Both the position numbers and the translations under genes were made by a program. The notes beneath the pieces are model-generated. The model saw nothing but the letters and a program-made list of their open reading frames with translations. It did no database searches and was not told where the DNA came from. Shown piece by piece: positions 36,227-47,065 of a stretch of DNA of 64,000 bases. Position 1 is the stretch's first letter, and every line of letters begins with the position of its first letter. Source of the stretch: Ferruginivarius sediminum (GTDB lineage Bacteria; Pseudomonadota; Alphaproteobacteria; Kiloniellales; Rhodovibrionaceae); contig NZ_QPMH01000008.1 of NCBI RefSeq assembly GCF_003344765.1, positions 118,431 to 182,430 of the forward strand, in the 5' to 3' direction.

Positions 36227-37590
36227 GGCGCGGCCCGCCGGCCGCCTTCGCCGGCGATGCGGATCGCCTCGGCCAGTTCCTCCACCAGCTCGCCGATCAT
36301 GTCGGCGTCGTCGCCCTCGGCCATGATGCGGATGACCGGCTCGGTGCCCGATGGGCGGATGACCAGCCGGCCCTGGTCCTTCAGGCGCGACTCCGTCGCC
36401 GCCACCGCTTCCTTGACCGCCGCCAGGTTCATCACCGTCCGGTCGGCGACGCGCACGTTGGTCAGCTTTTGCGGCACCGGCTCGAAGACGCTCAGAAGCT
36501 CGTTGGCCGGCTGCCCGCTTTCCACCAGGGGCGCCAGCACTTGCAGTGCCGCGATCAGGCCATCGCCCGTGGTCGTGTAGTCGGACAGCACGATGTGCCC
36601 CGACTGCTCCCCGCCGATGTTGAAGCCGTCGGCGCGCATGCGCTCCACCACATAGCGGTCGCCCACCGGCGTGCGGATCAGGTCCAGGCCCAGGCCGTGC
36701 AGGTGCCTTTCCAGCCCCAGGTTGGACATCACCGTCGCCACCAGCCCGTTGCCGGACAGCCGCTCCTCCCGCTGCATGAAGCCGGTGATCAGCGCCATGA
36801 TCTGGTCGCCGTCGATCAGCTTGCCGCGCTCGTCCGCGACGATCAGTCGGTCCGCGTCGCCATCCAGGGATAGCCCCAGGTCCGCACCATGCGTGACGAC
36901 TGCGCTCTGCATCGCGCCCGGCGACGTGGCGCCGCATTCATGGTTGATGTTGAAGCCGTCCGGGTCGCAGGCGATGTCGACGACCTCCGCGCCCAGCTCA
37001 TAAAGCACGCGCGGCGCGGCCTTGTAGGCGGCACCGTTCGCGCAATCCACCACGATCTTCAGCCCGTCCAGGCGCAGACGGCGGGGAAAAGTGCTCTTCA
37101 CGAACTCGATATAGCGGCCGTTCGCGTCGTCCAGCCGGCGGGCCCGGCCAAGGCGGCCGGGCGCCACCAGCGTCTCGTGGACGCCGCTGGCGATGCGGTG
37201 CTCGATCGCGGCCTCGACCTCGTCCGACAGCTTGAACCCGTCGGGGCCGAACAGCTTGATGCCGTTGTCGTCGTAGGGATTGTGCGAGGCGGAGATCATG
37301 ACGCCCAGGTCAGCACGCAGGGAATGGGTCAGCATCCCCACCGCCGGTGTGGGAATCGGGCCCAGGAGCACGACGTCCATGCCGACCGACAGGAAGCCGG
37401 AGGTCAGCGCCGGCTCCAGCATATAGCCCGACAGCCGCGTATCCTTGCCGATGACGACCACGTGCCGGTGGTCGCCGCGACGGAACTGCGCGCCGGCGGC
37501 CATGGCGACGGACAGCGCCGTCTCGGCCGTGATCGGCTCCCTGTTGGCCGTGCCCCGGATTCCATCGGTGCCGAAGAGCTTGCGAGTCAT
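36223..37590 (-). CDS. glmM: Phosphoglucosamine mutase
   Basis: 455 residues. It begins [16 protein letters not shown]; the phospho-serine loop is [15 protein letters not shown] (about 98-112). The metal loop is [11 protein letters not shown] and the sugar loop [27 protein letters not shown] is the phosphate-binding site. It converts glucosamine-6-P to glucosamine-1-P for peptidoglycan. ATG 37590 gives the usual length with a GGGGG site upstream; ATG 37599 is also possible. Confidence 0.97.
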   Translation of the reverse strand: MTRKLFGTDGIRGTANREPITAETALSVAMAAGAQFRRGDHRHVVVIGKDTRLSGYMLEPALTSGFLSVGMDVVLLGPIPTPAVGMLTHSLRADLGVMISASHNPYDDNGIKLFGPDGFKLSDEVEAAIEHRIASGVHETLVAPGRLGRARRLDDANGRYIEFVKSTFPRRLRLDGLKIVVDCANGAAYKAAPRVLYELGAEVVDIACDPDGFNINHECGATSPGAMQSAVVTHGADLGLSLDGDADRLIVADERGKLIDGDQIMALITGFMQREERLSGNGLVATVMSNLGLERHLHGLGLDLIRTPVGDRYVVERMRADGFNIGGEQSGHIVLSDYTTTGDGLIAALQVLAPLVESGQPANELLSVFEPVPQKLTNVRVADRTVMNLAAVKEAVAATESRLKDQGRLVIRPSGTEPVIRIMAEGDDADMIGELVEELAEAIRIAGEGGRRAAP

Positions 37591-37681
37591 TCGGGTCATC
37601 CCCCCGTGGGAAACATTCGTGTCCAAGGCGCCATTGGACCCCGGAAACCTTACGAAATTCTAGACCTTTTCAACAAAAACG

Positions 37682-38749
37682 TCAGGCCGTCGCATGCGCC
37701 GGCGTCTCCGCCAGGGCAATCGCGCGCCACATCTCCAGCGCCTGCACGGTTTCGCCGACATCGTGCACCCGCACGATCTGCACGCCACGCTGCACGCCCG
37801 CCAGCTCCGCCGCCAGCGAGCCGGGCAGCCGGTCCTTCGGCGCGGCGCCGAAGCCGATGCGGCCGATGGTGGACTTGCGGCTAACCCCCAGCATGACCGG
37901 GCAACCAAGCCCCTGGAAAAGCGCCAGGCGGTCCATCAGTTCCAGATTGTGCTGCACCGTTTTGCCGAAGCCGACGCCGGGATCGACGACGATGTTCTCC
38001 CGCGCGATTCCAGCGGCCTCGCAATCGGCGACGCGGGCGGCAAGCCAGTCGTAAACGTCCAGCGCGGCGTCATCGTAGCGCGGATCGCGCTGCATCGTCC
38101 GAGGCGTGCCCTGGATATGCATCAGGATCACCGGTACCCCGGCCTCGGCCACGGTGCGCGTACTATCCTCGTCCCAGGTGAGCGCGGTGACGTCGTTGAC
38201 GATCCGCGCACCGGCAGCAATCGCCTCGCGCATCGTGCGGGCGTGACGGGTGTCGATGGAGACACGGCAGCCGGCCTTCGTCAGTGCCTCGATGACCGGC
38301 AGGACGCGGCGCAGTTCCTCTTCAACCGGCACGGGCTCCGCATTCGGACGGGTCGATTCGCCGCCGATGTCGAGGATGTCCGCGCCCGCCTCCCACATCG
38401 CCAGGCCATCGTCTATGGCGCGCTGGCCGTCGAAGCGGTCGCCGCCGTCGGAGAAGCTGTCCGGCGTGACGTTGAGGACGCCCATGACGCGCGGCTTCTC
38501 GAACGTCAGCCCGGCGATGGCCGCACGCGGGCGCGACAGGCGCGGCAGCCAGTCCTTCGCCGTCGGCTCCTGCGCAAGGTCCGGAATCGTCAGCGTCTGC
38601 CGAGCAACCTCGGCCGGCGCGGCGTCATCGCGGCGGGCCACCTGGCACGCGTTGAAGCGTAAGGGACCGCCGGCTAGCGGCAGCGCGGACTCCGCCGCTG
38701 CTTGTGGGCCAGTGATGCAGACGGGATCGAGGTAGACGTGCTGGGTCAT
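37682..38749 (-). CDS. folP: Dihydropteroate synthase
   Basis: 355 residues. The core starts about residue 88 with RVMGVLNVTPDSFSDGGDRF and continues GGESTRPNAEPV and SIDTRHARTMREA. MLGVSRKSTIGRI is the sulfonamide/phosphate-binding block. An N-terminal extension of about 80 residues (RQTLTIPDLAQEP) is typical of alphaproteobacterial FolP. It joins the pterin to p-aminobenzoate in folate synthesis. It precedes glmM on the same strand. Confidence 0.95.
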   Translation of the reverse strand: MTQHVYLDPVCITGPQAAAESALPLAGGPLRFNACQVARRDDAAPAEVARQTLTIPDLAQEPTAKDWLPRLSRPRAAIAGLTFEKPRVMGVLNVTPDSFSDGGDRFDGQRAIDDGLAMWEAGADILDIGGESTRPNAEPVPVEEELRRVLPVIEALTKAGCRVSIDTRHARTMREAIAAGARIVNDVTALTWDEDSTRTVAEAGVPVILMHIQGTPRTMQRDPRYDDAALDVYDWLAARVADCEAAGIARENIVVDPGVGFGKTVQHNLELMDRLALFQGLGCPVMLGVSRKSTIGRIGFGAAPKDRLPGSLAAELAGVQRGVQIVRVHDVGETVQALEMWRAIALAETPAHATA

Positions 38750-38848
38750 GGCGGACGGGTTATAGTTGAGCGGAACGGCCGGATCAAAGCAGCTTCCGGT
38801 CTATTCGCCACCTCGCGACGCTTGCCTTTGACAGGGCATGCAGGGGCT

Positions 38849-39880
38849 CTAGGCGGACGCGAGGAGTTCGGCGCGTGAGGCCTGCCGGCGTTCTTCCCGC
38901 GCTTCCAATCGCTTGCGGACCAGCCGGGCGACCCGCCGCGTCTCGTCAAGCGGGGTGTACGACCACGCCTCCAGGCGCCCGTCGAACGGCCGGGCGGCGC
39001 CAAGCTCGCGCAGTTGCGCGTGAAAGCGGCGGAATTTGTCGCGCCCGCCGTCCAGTTCGACCACATGGACCGGCTTGCCCGTACTGGCCGCCTCGCTCGC
39101 CATATTCACCGAATCGGCGGTGACCACGATGTGGTCGGCAAGCGCCAGAAAGCCGAAATAGGGGTTCTCGCCCGCGTCACGGCCGGCCTGCCAGATCACC
39201 GCGGCCTGCCCTTCCAGCGTCTCGCGCAGGGCCCCGGCCGCCTCCGGCGGCGTGCGCCGCGAGGTCGTCATCATCACGCCGCAGCCGTACCGGGCAATCA
39301 TGTCGACAAGATCCTGGCCCAGGCGCCGTGCGGTGTTCGCGCTGAGATCATAGGCCTTGCTGCGCCCGCCGACGAGGACTGCGACGCGTGGCGCGGGCAG
39401 GCTTTCCACCAGGCCCGCGAACTGCTTGCCGGCCGCGTTCAACCGCTTCTCGGTAATGCGGGTCAGCGAGCCGACGGTCGGGATCACGTTGTCGCCGCGC
39501 ACGTTGTCGTGCTTCGGCGCCACGACGACATCGAACTCGTCGGCGGGCACGCGCGGGTCCTGGATCTGCACGGTGAAGGTCCTGCCGCGCGTGATCTTGC
39601 GCACCGCCAACGCCGGCGCCGCCGCCTTGCGGCCGCTGGCGATCAGTACCCGTGGCCAGGGCGGCGCCATCGCATCGCCCTCTCCCGAGAGTGCGGCGAC
39701 CGGATTCAGCCACAGATCCGGCGGCAGCCAACGCCAGGGCGCGCGCACCTGGATTCGCTTCACCACGGGGTCGAAGCCAAGCGCCTCTGCGAGGCCGAGG
39801 CACTGGTTCTCGGCGCCGGCGGCCCCATCGGTCACCACCCAGCAATCCGGTCGCGGGTTATTGCGGGAATCGTGCATCAT
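38849..39880 (-). CDS. Mitochondrial-fission ELM1-family protein
   Basis: 343 residues. It opens with WVVTDGAAGAENQCLGLAEALG (about 14-35), the hallmark of the ELM1-like family. ASGRKAAAPALAVRK, VLVGGRSKAYDLSA and DHIVVTADSVNMASEAASTGKPVHVVELDG follow. The fold resembles GT-B glycosyltransferases (the last block like a UDP-sugar site). The plant homolog acts in mitochondrial division; the bacterial role is unknown. Start ATG 39880 (or next codon 39877). Confidence 0.88.
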   Translation of the reverse strand: MMHDSRNNPRPDCWVVTDGAAGAENQCLGLAEALGFDPVVKRIQVRAPWRWLPPDLWLNPVAALSGEGDAMAPPWPRVLIASGRKAAAPALAVRKITRGRTFTVQIQDPRVPADEFDVVVAPKHDNVRGDNVIPTVGSLTRITEKRLNAAGKQFAGLVESLPAPRVAVLVGGRSKAYDLSANTARRLGQDLVDMIARYGCGVMMTTSRRTPPEAAGALRETLEGQAAVIWQAGRDAGENPYFGFLALADHIVVTADSVNMASEAASTGKPVHVVELDGGRDKFRRFHAQLRELGAARPFDGRLEAWSYTPLDETRRVARLVRKRLEAREERRQASRAELLASA

Positions 39881-40019
39881 CACTATTAAGACTGCCCTGC
39901 CGGCCGGTACCCTGGCAAGCCGAAGCAGCGGACCCTGTAAAGTGATCGGCTCTTGGCCCACCGTCTACGGGTGGGTAATATCCTTTCGCCGTTACCTGTC
40001 TTGAGTGGAGGATTCGAAC

Positions 40020-40517
40020 ATGCGCCGTGTCAAGCTGGACCGAATCGACCTGCGCATCCTCCAGGATCTGCAGCAAGACGGCCGGATCACCAACGTCGAA
40101 CTGGCGCGCCGCGCCGGCATCTCCGCCCCGCCCTGCCTGCGCCGTGTGCGCGCGCTGGAGGAATCCGGCTATATCCGTGGCTTCCACGCCGACCTGGCGC
40201 CCGAGGCGATGGGCTACGAGGTGATGTTCTTTGCCCTTGTCGGCCTCGACAGCCAGAGCGATTCGGTTCTCAAGGCCTTCGAATCGCAAATGCACGAATG
40301 GCCGGAGGTGCGGGAGTGCCACATGTGCCGGGGGCCGCACGATTTCCTGCTGAAGCTGGTGGCCCGCAACACGGCGCACGAGAACGAGCTGACGACACAA
40401 CTCACTTCCGCCCCGCACGTGGCGACCGTCCAGACGATCCAGGTCATCCGCACGTCGAAAGATGAGCCGGGCGTTCCGGTCGAGGCCGAGGCCGCGATGG
40501 CGGAGCAGGAGGAATAG
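40020..40517 (+). CDS. Lrp/AsnC family transcriptional regulator
   Basis: 165 residues. N-terminal HTH_AsnC (LDRIDLRILQDLQQDGRITNVELARRAGIS) is followed by the RAM ligand domain (about 70-145; VRECHMCRGPHDFLLKLVA). These regulators respond to amino acids. ATG 40020 follows GGAG at good distance; a GTG five codons upstream is less likely. Divergent from the ELM1-family gene and alone. Target unknown. Confidence 0.9.
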   Translation: MRRVKLDRIDLRILQDLQQDGRITNVELARRAGISAPPCLRRVRALEESGYIRGFHADLAPEAMGYEVMFFALVGLDSQSDSVLKAFESQMHEWPEVRECHMCRGPHDFLLKLVARNTAHENELTTQLTSAPHVATVQTIQVIRTSKDEPGVPVEAEAAMAEQEE

Positions 40518-40540
40518 GCGGAGCGGACGCCGACTCGTCG

Positions 40541-41083
40541 TCAGCCTGCTTTCAGGTGTTCCTGCAGGCGCGGCATCAGTTCCACCAGATTGCAGGGGCG
40601 ATGCCGCGAATCGAGCTGCGGGCGCAGCACGTCCTGCCATCCGTCCTTGCAGGCGCCGGTCGAGCCGGGCAGCGCGAACAGATAGGTCGCCCCGGCGACA
40701 CCGCCGACGGCGCGCGACTGCATCGTCGAGGTGCCGACCTTCTGGTAGGAGACCCAGCGGAACAGCTCCCCGAATCCGTCGATCTCCTTGTCGAAGACCT
40801 GGCGGAAGGCTTCCGGCGTGACGTCGCGGCCGGTTACACCCGTGCCGCCGGTGGAGATCACGCAGTCCACACTGGCATCGGCGATGTAGCCGCGCAGCAC
40901 CGCGACAATGGCGTCAACCTCGTCGCGCACGATTCGCTTGTCGATGACCCGGTGGCCATCGGCCTCGATCATCTCCTTCAGCGTGCGGCCGGACTTGTCC
41001 TCGGCCTCGCTGCGGGTGTCGGACACCGTTAAGACGGCGATATTGACGGGCAGGAAGGGCAGGCTTTCGTCGATACGGCTCAT
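40541..41083 (-). CDS. moaB: Molybdenum cofactor biosynthesis protein B
   Basis: 180 residues, MoaB/MogA fold. Motifs are NIAVLTVSDTRSEAEDKSG (about 14-32), ISTGGTGVTGRDVTPEAF (about 75-92) and the late FALPGSTGACKDGWQDVL. It adenylates or assists molybdopterin before metal insertion. The start codon overlaps the slt stop (ATGA), so it follows slt in one transcript; no other moa gene is nearby. Confidence 0.93.
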   Translation of the reverse strand: MSRIDESLPFLPVNIAVLTVSDTRSEAEDKSGRTLKEMIEADGHRVIDKRIVRDEVDAIVAVLRGYIADASVDCVISTGGTGVTGRDVTPEAFRQVFDKEIDGFGELFRWVSYQKVGTSTMQSRAVGGVAGATYLFALPGSTGACKDGWQDVLRPQLDSRHRPCNLVELMPRLQEHLKAG

Positions 41084-42897
41084 TTCTGGGCGACCTCTTG
41101 CAAGGGCCGGTCCAGCGGCTGGTAGCGCGGCCAATCGCCCGCGGCGATGGCCTTGAGCGACGGCGCCGGCTGGCCCAACCGCTGCCGGTATATCCACAAG
41201 TTGGTCAGCACCCGCTCGACAAACAAGCGCGTTTCGCGCGACGGCAGGCTTTCGATGAACAGCAGCGGGTCGTCTTCGAAGGCCGTTTCGCGCCGCCACT
41301 TCGCCAGATTGCCCGGCCCGCCGTTGTACGCCGCCGCCAAGTTGAACAGGTTGCCGCCGACCACCTTGCTGCCAAGCAGGTGCGCCACATAGCGCTGAGC
41401 CAGATCGAGGTTCAGGTCGGGCCGGTACAACGCCCGGCGGCTGTACACAAAGTTGTCGCGCCGCGCCACGAAGCTTGCCGTCGCCGGCATCAGTTGCATC
41501 AGCCCGCGCGCGCCGGCACCCGACTTCGCATCCGGGTTGAAGCCGGACTCCTGGCGCATCATCGCATACAGAAGTGCCCGGTCCACCTGGAACCCGGTTG
41601 CCGGACGGTACGGCGGCAACGGATAAAGCGCCGCGTTGATCGCGGCCTCGGACCATTCGGGCGACTTCGCGTCCGCCAGATGTTGCGCCAGCCGGAAGGC
41701 CAGCGCCGACAGCCCGCCGCGCTCGGCAGCGATCAGCAGGGCGCCGGCCATCTTCGGGTCGGACCAGCCTTGAACGCCGAGCAACTCGCGCCGGGCGCGC
41801 TCCCGCTCGCCGAGCTGCAGCAGGGCGATGGCGCGGCGGCCGGCGGGATCCTGCAACAAGCGGGTCAACGCTGCCTCGTCCACCGCCGCCGGGTCGAAGC
41901 GCAGCGGCTGTTTCGTGCCCAGCGCGCGGTGTGCAAGCTGACCATAGAAGGTGCGCGGGTGCGCCGCCGCCCGACGCAGCCAGTGGCTCATGCGGTCGGG
42001 CTGCCGCAGGCGTAGATGCACGCGCGCGGCCCAATAAGCGCCCGCCGCGCGAATCCGCTCGCTGGAGAACTCGCAGCCGGCCAATCCTTCGAAGTGCGTC
42101 GCCGCGGCGTCCAGCTTGCCCTTGCGCCAGCCCGCAAGGCCGCCGATCCAGTGCGCCCCGCTGACGCAGGTCTCAGCCCGCGCCGCCGCCTTTTGCGCCA
42201 GCGCGAAGGCCTTGTCGTCGTTGCCGTAGTAGTACCAGCCGGCAGCCACGCGGGCATACGCTTTCGCCGTCTCGTCGGCGGTGAGAAGACTGGCGACCTC
42301 GTCCTCTTCCAAATACCTCTCGGTGATGGTGAGCCGCGTATTCAGCACGTTCCAGCCCACGCGGCGCAGGATGCGGCGAGCCTTGCGCCGCTGCCCGGCC
42401 GTGCGCGAAACCCTTGTACGCTCGTCCTTCGACGCCATGCGCGCCGGCAGCCCGGCGTAATCGCCGCGAGTGTACGTGTTGCGATGCACCGGACCGGCCC
42501 CGCTGGGCCGCCGCCGCTGGGCCAGCTTGTACAGGCGCTCGGCCTGCGGATGGTCGTGGTAATCCCGCAGCCAATCCCGCAACTCGTGGAACGGCGTCCG
42601 GTACTTCGTCGGATGCAGGTAGCGCTGTGCCAGCACATGCCCCAGCAGCAGCTTGTTGCCGAGCTTCCCGATCAGCCGGTCGACCTCGTCCCAGCGGCCG
42701 GGCTCGCCAAGCTCGAACATCCGCCGGTACAGCTCGACATCCTTGTCGCTCAACACCGCCGGCAGCGGGTGGCCCGGGAGGCCAGCGGTGGCGACGGCCG
42801 TCTCCTCGCCTTCCGGCGATGTCGCGCCGGCCGGCAGCGCGAACACGGCCGCGATGACCATCGCCATCGCGGCACAGCGCAGGATCGCCCCCTTCAA
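41080..42897 (-). CDS. slt: Soluble lytic murein transglycosylase
   Basis: 605 residues. A signal peptide (about 1-24) precedes a long alpha-helical superhelix (repeat-rich, about 40-420) and a C-terminal lysozyme-like domain. The catalytic Glu450 lies in MMRQESGFNPDAKSG, followed by GARGLMQLMPATA and NLAAAYNGGPGN. It cleaves peptidoglycan with anhydro ring formation in the periplasm. TTG 42897 is used, after GGGGGA; ATG 42867 would shorten the signal peptide. Confidence 0.93.
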   Translation of the reverse strand: MKGAILRCAAMAMVIAAVFALPAGATSPEGEETAVATAGLPGHPLPAVLSDKDVELYRRMFELGEPGRWDEVDRLIGKLGNKLLLGHVLAQRYLHPTKYRTPFHELRDWLRDYHDHPQAERLYKLAQRRRPSGAGPVHRNTYTRGDYAGLPARMASKDERTRVSRTAGQRRKARRILRRVGWNVLNTRLTITERYLEEDEVASLLTADETAKAYARVAAGWYYYGNDDKAFALAQKAAARAETCVSGAHWIGGLAGWRKGKLDAAATHFEGLAGCEFSSERIRAAGAYWAARVHLRLRQPDRMSHWLRRAAAHPRTFYGQLAHRALGTKQPLRFDPAAVDEAALTRLLQDPAGRRAIALLQLGERERARRELLGVQGWSDPKMAGALLIAAERGGLSALAFRLAQHLADAKSPEWSEAAINAALYPLPPYRPATGFQVDRALLYAMMRQESGFNPDAKSGAGARGLMQLMPATASFVARRDNFVYSRRALYRPDLNLDLAQRYVAHLLGSKVVGGNLFNLAAAYNGGPGNLAKWRRETAFEDDPLLFIESLPSRETRLFVERVLTNLWIYRQRLGQPAPSLKAIAAGDWPRYQPLDRPLQEVAQK

Positions 42898-43104
42898 GCC
42901 ATGTCCCCCAGCATTTTAGATTCGCGTCCCGGCGCCCTTCGTACTCAAATCGACAACACGCGGCAAGTGCGACACGACATGCCTGCTGCGCCAACGTTGC
43001 TCGTTTCCCCAAGACACACCATAGCGCTTAGAAAGCGGTTAATTGGTTTTACTGAGAGGATAAACAACGTTGATGCCCGCAATACGCGCGAGAGTACGCC
43101 TGTA

Positions 43105-44049
43105 CTAATCTGGATTGGCATCGCCCCCGATTGTCGGGTCACGTCCTTCGTCCATCGCCGCCTTGAACGCCAGAACGTCGCGCCACGCCAGGCGCTTTTG
43201 CTGCGGCTGGCGAAGCAGGTAGGCGGGATGCAGCGTCACCAGCGCCGGAACCGAGGTGGCCATGTCCGGGTTCTGGTAGGCGAACCAGTGGCCGCGCAGC
43301 TTCAGCACGCCTTCCTCCCGCCCTAGAAGCCGCTTTGCCGAGCTGCCCCCGCAGAAGATCAGGTAATCCGGCTGTTTCAACGCGATGTGCCGCTCCACGA
43401 ACGGCAGGCAGGCGGCCGTCTCCGCCGCGGTCGGCGTGCGGTTCCCGGGCGGGCGCCAGAACAGCACGTTGGTGATGTAGACGCTTTCCTGCCGGCTTAG
43501 GCCGATGCAGGCCAGCATGCGGTCGAGCAGCCGGCCCGATGTGCCGACGAATGGAAGGCCCTGCCGATCCTCCTCCGCGCCCGGCGCCTCGCCGACGATC
43601 ATCACGCGCGCTTCGGGATTGCCGTCCGCGAAGACCAGGTTCGTGGCCGTCGCCTTCAGCGGGCAGCCGTCGAAGCTCTCAAGCGCCGCGCGAAGCTCGT
43701 CCAGCGTCGTGGCGTTGGCTGCAAGCGAGCGGGCGTGCCCGCGCGCGGCCTCCGCCGATTGCAGCTCGCCGCCCGGCGGCTGCCACACCGGCGGTCCCGC
43801 GCCCTGGCGGCCGCCCTGTGCCGCGCGCGGCTCGGGCTTCCCCTGCCTATCCGCGCCGGCCGCGGGCGGCTTCGCGGAGCGCGATGCGCTGGCACGGGCC
43901 GCGCGCGCCGCGGCGTAGCGGTCGACCGCCTCATCGCCGATCGCTTCGTCCGCGCCCGCCTCGATCAGCCACTGCAGCGCTGCCAGCGCGTTGTCCCGTT
44001 CATCGATCATTATGTTCGACAGAATAGCATCCTCAGAGGTATCGGACAT
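43105..44049 (-). CDS. Uracil-DNA glycosylase (family 4/5 type)
   Basis: 314 residues. A variable, Ala/Pro-rich N-terminal 110 residues is followed by the glycosylase domain with [51 protein letters not shown] and [13 protein letters not shown]. It removes uracil from DNA, starting base excision repair. The cysteines in the first and third blocks are positioned as in iron-sulfur UDGs. ATG 44049; a later ATG at 44010 is possible. Divergent from the TPR lipoprotein gene. Confidence 0.9.
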   Translation of the reverse strand: MSDTSEDAILSNIMIDERDNALAALQWLIEAGADEAIGDEAVDRYAAARAARASASRSAKPPAAGADRQGKPEPRAAQGGRQGAGPPVWQPPGGELQSAEAARGHARSLAANATTLDELRAALESFDGCPLKATATNLVFADGNPEARVMIVGEAPGAEEDRQGLPFVGTSGRLLDRMLACIGLSRQESVYITNVLFWRPPGNRTPTAAETAACLPFVERHIALKQPDYLIFCGGSSAKRLLGREEGVLKLRGHWFAYQNPDMATSVPALVTLHPAYLLRQPQQKRLAWRDVLAFKAAMDEGRDPTIGGDANPD

Positions 44050-44218
44050 CGGGCAGCGGCGATCATGAACGGCAGGAGGTGGCACCGGCAACATTGTGAG
44101 ATCGCCCGCCTCATGGATAGAATGCCGACGACGCGCACGCCATAGGAATGCCGCAGTCGGGCGGTTGTATCGACCATTGTGGAAAGCTGCCGGCCTGCCG
44201 GCAAGGAGACGTCTTCGC

Positions 44219-46003
44219 GTGACACCGATCTTCGTCAAGTTCCCCGCGGCGCGCACGCTGGGCGCCGCCGTGGTGACCGTTCTCATGCTCTCCGGCTGCA
44301 CCCGGGCCGGGACGATCGACGCGCCGGCGGCCACCGCCGACAACCGCGACGCGCTTGCGACCCAGGCGCCCGAGTATGCCGAGGCGACGTCCATCGCCTC
44401 GCCGTTCGGCGACTATCTGGCCGGGATGTTCGCCAACCGGCAGCGCGACCTCTCGGCGGCGGCGGACTATCTGGCCCGCGCGCTGGAGGACGACCCCGAC
44501 AACCCGGCGCTGCTGCACCAGACATTCATGCTGATGGCGACGGAGGGCCGGATGGCGGAGGCGCGCCGCCTCGCCCAGCGCCTGACCGAGTTACGGCCCA
44601 GCCACGGCCCGGCGACCCTGCTGCTGGTGCTGGACCAATTCCGCGCCGGCGAGCTGGAACAGGCGGGACAGCTTCTCGACCGGCTGCCGGATCGCGGGCT
44701 GTCGTCGCTGACCGCACCGCTGCTGGGTGCCTGGGCCGAGTCGGCGCGCGGCAACTGGAAGGCCGGAATGGCGCGCCTGGAGGACCTGAAGGCCGTCGAC
44801 GGCTTCTCCATGCTGGGCAACCTGCACGCCGCGCTGATCGCGGACATGGCCGACGCGTCGGAGGAAGCGAACCAGGCTTACGAGGCGTCCCTCTCCGAGG
44901 TCGGGTCCCCATCCCTGCGGCTGGCCTGGCTGATCGGGAACTTCCACGAGCGCCAGGGCAACACCGACAAGGCGGTGGCACTCTATCGCCGCTATCTGGC
45001 GGAGGATCCGGGCAGCCCTGTGATGGAAGCCATCCTCGCCGAGGCCGGGCAGCGCGGTGACACGCCGCCCGCGCCGGCCATCGCCACGCCGGCGGAGGGG
45101 ATTTCCGAGGCGCTGTTCAACCTTGCCGGCCTGCTGGATCAGCAGGGAGCGACCGACATCGCCCTGGTCTACATTCGCTATGCCCTGCACATGCGGCCGG
45201 ACTTCACGGTCGCGCGAATCCTGGTCGGCGAGATCCTGCAAAGCCAGAACCGGCACGAAGCGGCGATCGAGGCCTATCGCAAGGTCGATACGACATCCCC
45301 CTTCCATTACGTCGCCCGGCTGCGCGAGGCCGAGTCGCTGGAGACGCTGGAGAGGGACGCAGACGCCATCGACCTGCTGGAGCGGGTAGCCGCCGAGCAT
45401 CCGGACCGTTATGAGCCGCTATACCGTATCGGCAACCTGCTGCGCTCGCGCGAGCGCTTCGCCGAAGCGGACGAGGCATACAGCCGGGCATTGGCGCGCA
45501 TCGACGAACCCGCCAAGCGGCACTGGACGCTCTATTACTTCCGCGGCATCGCGCTGGAGCGTACCGAGCGCTGGCCCGAGGCGGAGGAGCACCTCCTGAA
45601 GGCGTTGGAGCTGCAACCGCAGCAACCCTACGTCATGAACTACCTCGCCTATTCCTGGGTGGAGCAGAAGAGCCATCTTGACCGGGCGCTCGACATGCTC
45701 AAGCGCGCCGTCGAGCTGCGCCCGGAGGACGGCTATATCGTCGACAGCCTCGGCTGGGCGCACTACCGGCTGGGTCACTACGCGGAGTCGGTCGATTACC
45801 TTGAGCGGGCGGCCGCGCTGAAGCCGGCGGATCCGGTGATCAACGACCATCTGGGCGACGCCTACTGGCGCGTCGGCCGCCGCCAGGAAGCGCGCTTCCA
45901 GTGGCACCGCGCGCTGAGCCTGGAGCCGGAGCCGGACGTCGTTTCCAGCATCGAGGGCAAGCTCGAAGACGGCCTGGACGCGGCCGACCAGCCGAACGGA
46001 TGA
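44219..46003 (+). CDS. Tetratricopeptide-repeat lipoprotein
   Basis: 594 residues. GTG 44219 follows a strong AAGGAGA; the product starts with a lipoprotein signal ending in the lipobox LSGC (about 25-28). Multiple TPR units follow, clearest at residues 420-590 ([37 protein letters not shown]). It should be anchored to a membrane and serve as a protein-interaction scaffold. It overlaps ispE by four bases, an arrangement seen in related alphaproteobacteria. Function unknown. Confidence 0.88.
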   Translation: MTPIFVKFPAARTLGAAVVTVLMLSGCTRAGTIDAPAATADNRDALATQAPEYAEATSIASPFGDYLAGMFANRQRDLSAAADYLARALEDDPDNPALLHQTFMLMATEGRMAEARRLAQRLTELRPSHGPATLLLVLDQFRAGELEQAGQLLDRLPDRGLSSLTAPLLGAWAESARGNWKAGMARLEDLKAVDGFSMLGNLHAALIADMADASEEANQAYEASLSEVGSPSLRLAWLIGNFHERQGNTDKAVALYRRYLAEDPGSPVMEAILAEAGQRGDTPPAPAIATPAEGISEALFNLAGLLDQQGATDIALVYIRYALHMRPDFTVARILVGEILQSQNRHEAAIEAYRKVDTTSPFHYVARLREAESLETLERDADAIDLLERVAAEHPDRYEPLYRIGNLLRSRERFAEADEAYSRALARIDEPAKRHWTLYYFRGIALERTERWPEAEEHLLKALELQPQQPYVMNYLAYSWVEQKSHLDRALDMLKRAVELRPEDGYIVDSLGWAHYRLGHYAESVDYLERAAALKPADPVINDHLGDAYWRVGRRQEARFQWHRALSLEPEPDVVSSIEGKLEDGLDAADQPNG

Positions 46004-46893
46004 CGGCATCCGGGGCGGTCAGCGCGGGCAAGGGCGCAATCACGCGCCTTGCCCGCGCCAAGGTGAACCTCAGCCTGCGCGTGCTTGGCCGGCGCGAGGA
46101 CGGCTACCACGAACTGGACGGGCTGATCGCCTTCGCGGGCGTGGGCGATCGGATCCACGTCGCGCCGGCGGAGACGCTGAGCCTGGAGCTGTCGGGACCG
46201 TTCGCCGAAGCCCTGCGCGAGCAGGACGACAATCTCGTGCTGCGCGCCGCCCGCCGTCTGGCGGCGCACGCCGGCGTGGACGCGGGCGCCATGATCACGC
46301 TGGACAAGCAACTTCCGGTGGCTGCCGGCCTTGGGGGCGGTTCGGCCGATGCCGCCGCGGCGCTGCAGGCGCTCTCGGCCTTGTGGAGCTTGTCGCCGGC
46401 GGCGGACGAGCTTTACGCGCTGGCCCTGGAACTGGGCGCGGACGTGCCGATCTGCCTCTATGGGCAGGCCGCGTATGTCTCCGGCATCGGTGAGCGGATC
46501 GGCCCCGCGCCGCACCTGCCCAAGGGCTGGCTGGTACTGGCGAATCCGGGTGTCGAACTGTCCACCGCCGCCGTCTTCCGCGCCCGGCCCGAGCGTCCCG
46601 GACATCCCGCCCACCGCTGGGACCGGGCACCGCGCGACGTGGGCGACTTGGCCCGGCGGCTGGGCCAGGATGCGAATGACCTGGAAGCGACGGCCCGCGA
46701 TCTGGCACCGGAAATCGACGCTGTGCTGGCCGCGCTGGGCGATACGGGCGGCTGCCTCATGGCGCGGATGTCCGGCAGCGGCGCCACCTGCTTCGGGCTT
46801 TACGCGGACGAAGCCTCCGCCGATGCCGCCGCCGCACAGCTTGCCGCCGCCCACGCTTCCTGGTGGTTAAGGTCCGCCCCGCTGGAAGGTTGA
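46000..46893 (+). CDS. ispE: 4-diphosphocytidyl-2-C-methyl-D-erythritol kinase
   Basis: 297 residues, GHMP kinase. Motifs: ARAKVNLSLRVLGRREDGYH (about 18-37), the phosphate loop LPVAAGLGGGSADAAAAL (about 105-122) and RMSGSGATCFGLY. It phosphorylates CDP-methylerythritol in the non-mevalonate isoprenoid pathway. ATG 46000 overlaps the preceding stop (ATGA), so translation is coupled with the TPR lipoprotein. Confidence 0.95.
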   Translation: MTASGAVSAGKGAITRLARAKVNLSLRVLGRREDGYHELDGLIAFAGVGDRIHVAPAETLSLELSGPFAEALREQDDNLVLRAARRLAAHAGVDAGAMITLDKQLPVAAGLGGGSADAAAALQALSALWSLSPAADELYALALELGADVPICLYGQAAYVSGIGERIGPAPHLPKGWLVLANPGVELSTAAVFRARPERPGHPAHRWDRAPRDVGDLARRLGQDANDLEATARDLAPEIDAVLAALGDTGGCLMARMSGSGATCFGLYADEASADAAAAQLAAAHASWWLRSAPLEG

Positions 46894-46972
46894 GCGGAAA
46901 GAGCCGAGCGGGCATCGCGGAGCCGTTGCCAGCGCGCCATCACGACGCTATGTTCCAGCCCGCTCGCCGCGT

Positions 46973-47046
46973 TGGGGCGTAGCCAAGCGGTAAGGCATCG
47001 GGTTTTGGTCCCGTGATCCCAGGTTCGAATCCTGGCGCCCCAGCCA
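46973..47046 (+). tRNA. tRNA-Gln (anticodon TTG)
   Basis: Acceptor stem TGGGGCG (46973-46979) pairs with CGCCCCA (47036-47042), then G and encoded CCA. The anticodon loop TTTTGGT between CGGG and CCCG gives TTG (glutamine). The T-loop GGTTCGAATCC is standard. Confidence 0.96.
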
Positions 47047-47065
47047 AATCTCTATTTTCCCTATT

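Noticed and set aside
36227..36937. Long N-terminal extension of thiD
   Set aside because: The frame runs antisense-free but out of phase through glmM; ThiD homology begins at ATG 36226 with a four-base overlap to glmM.
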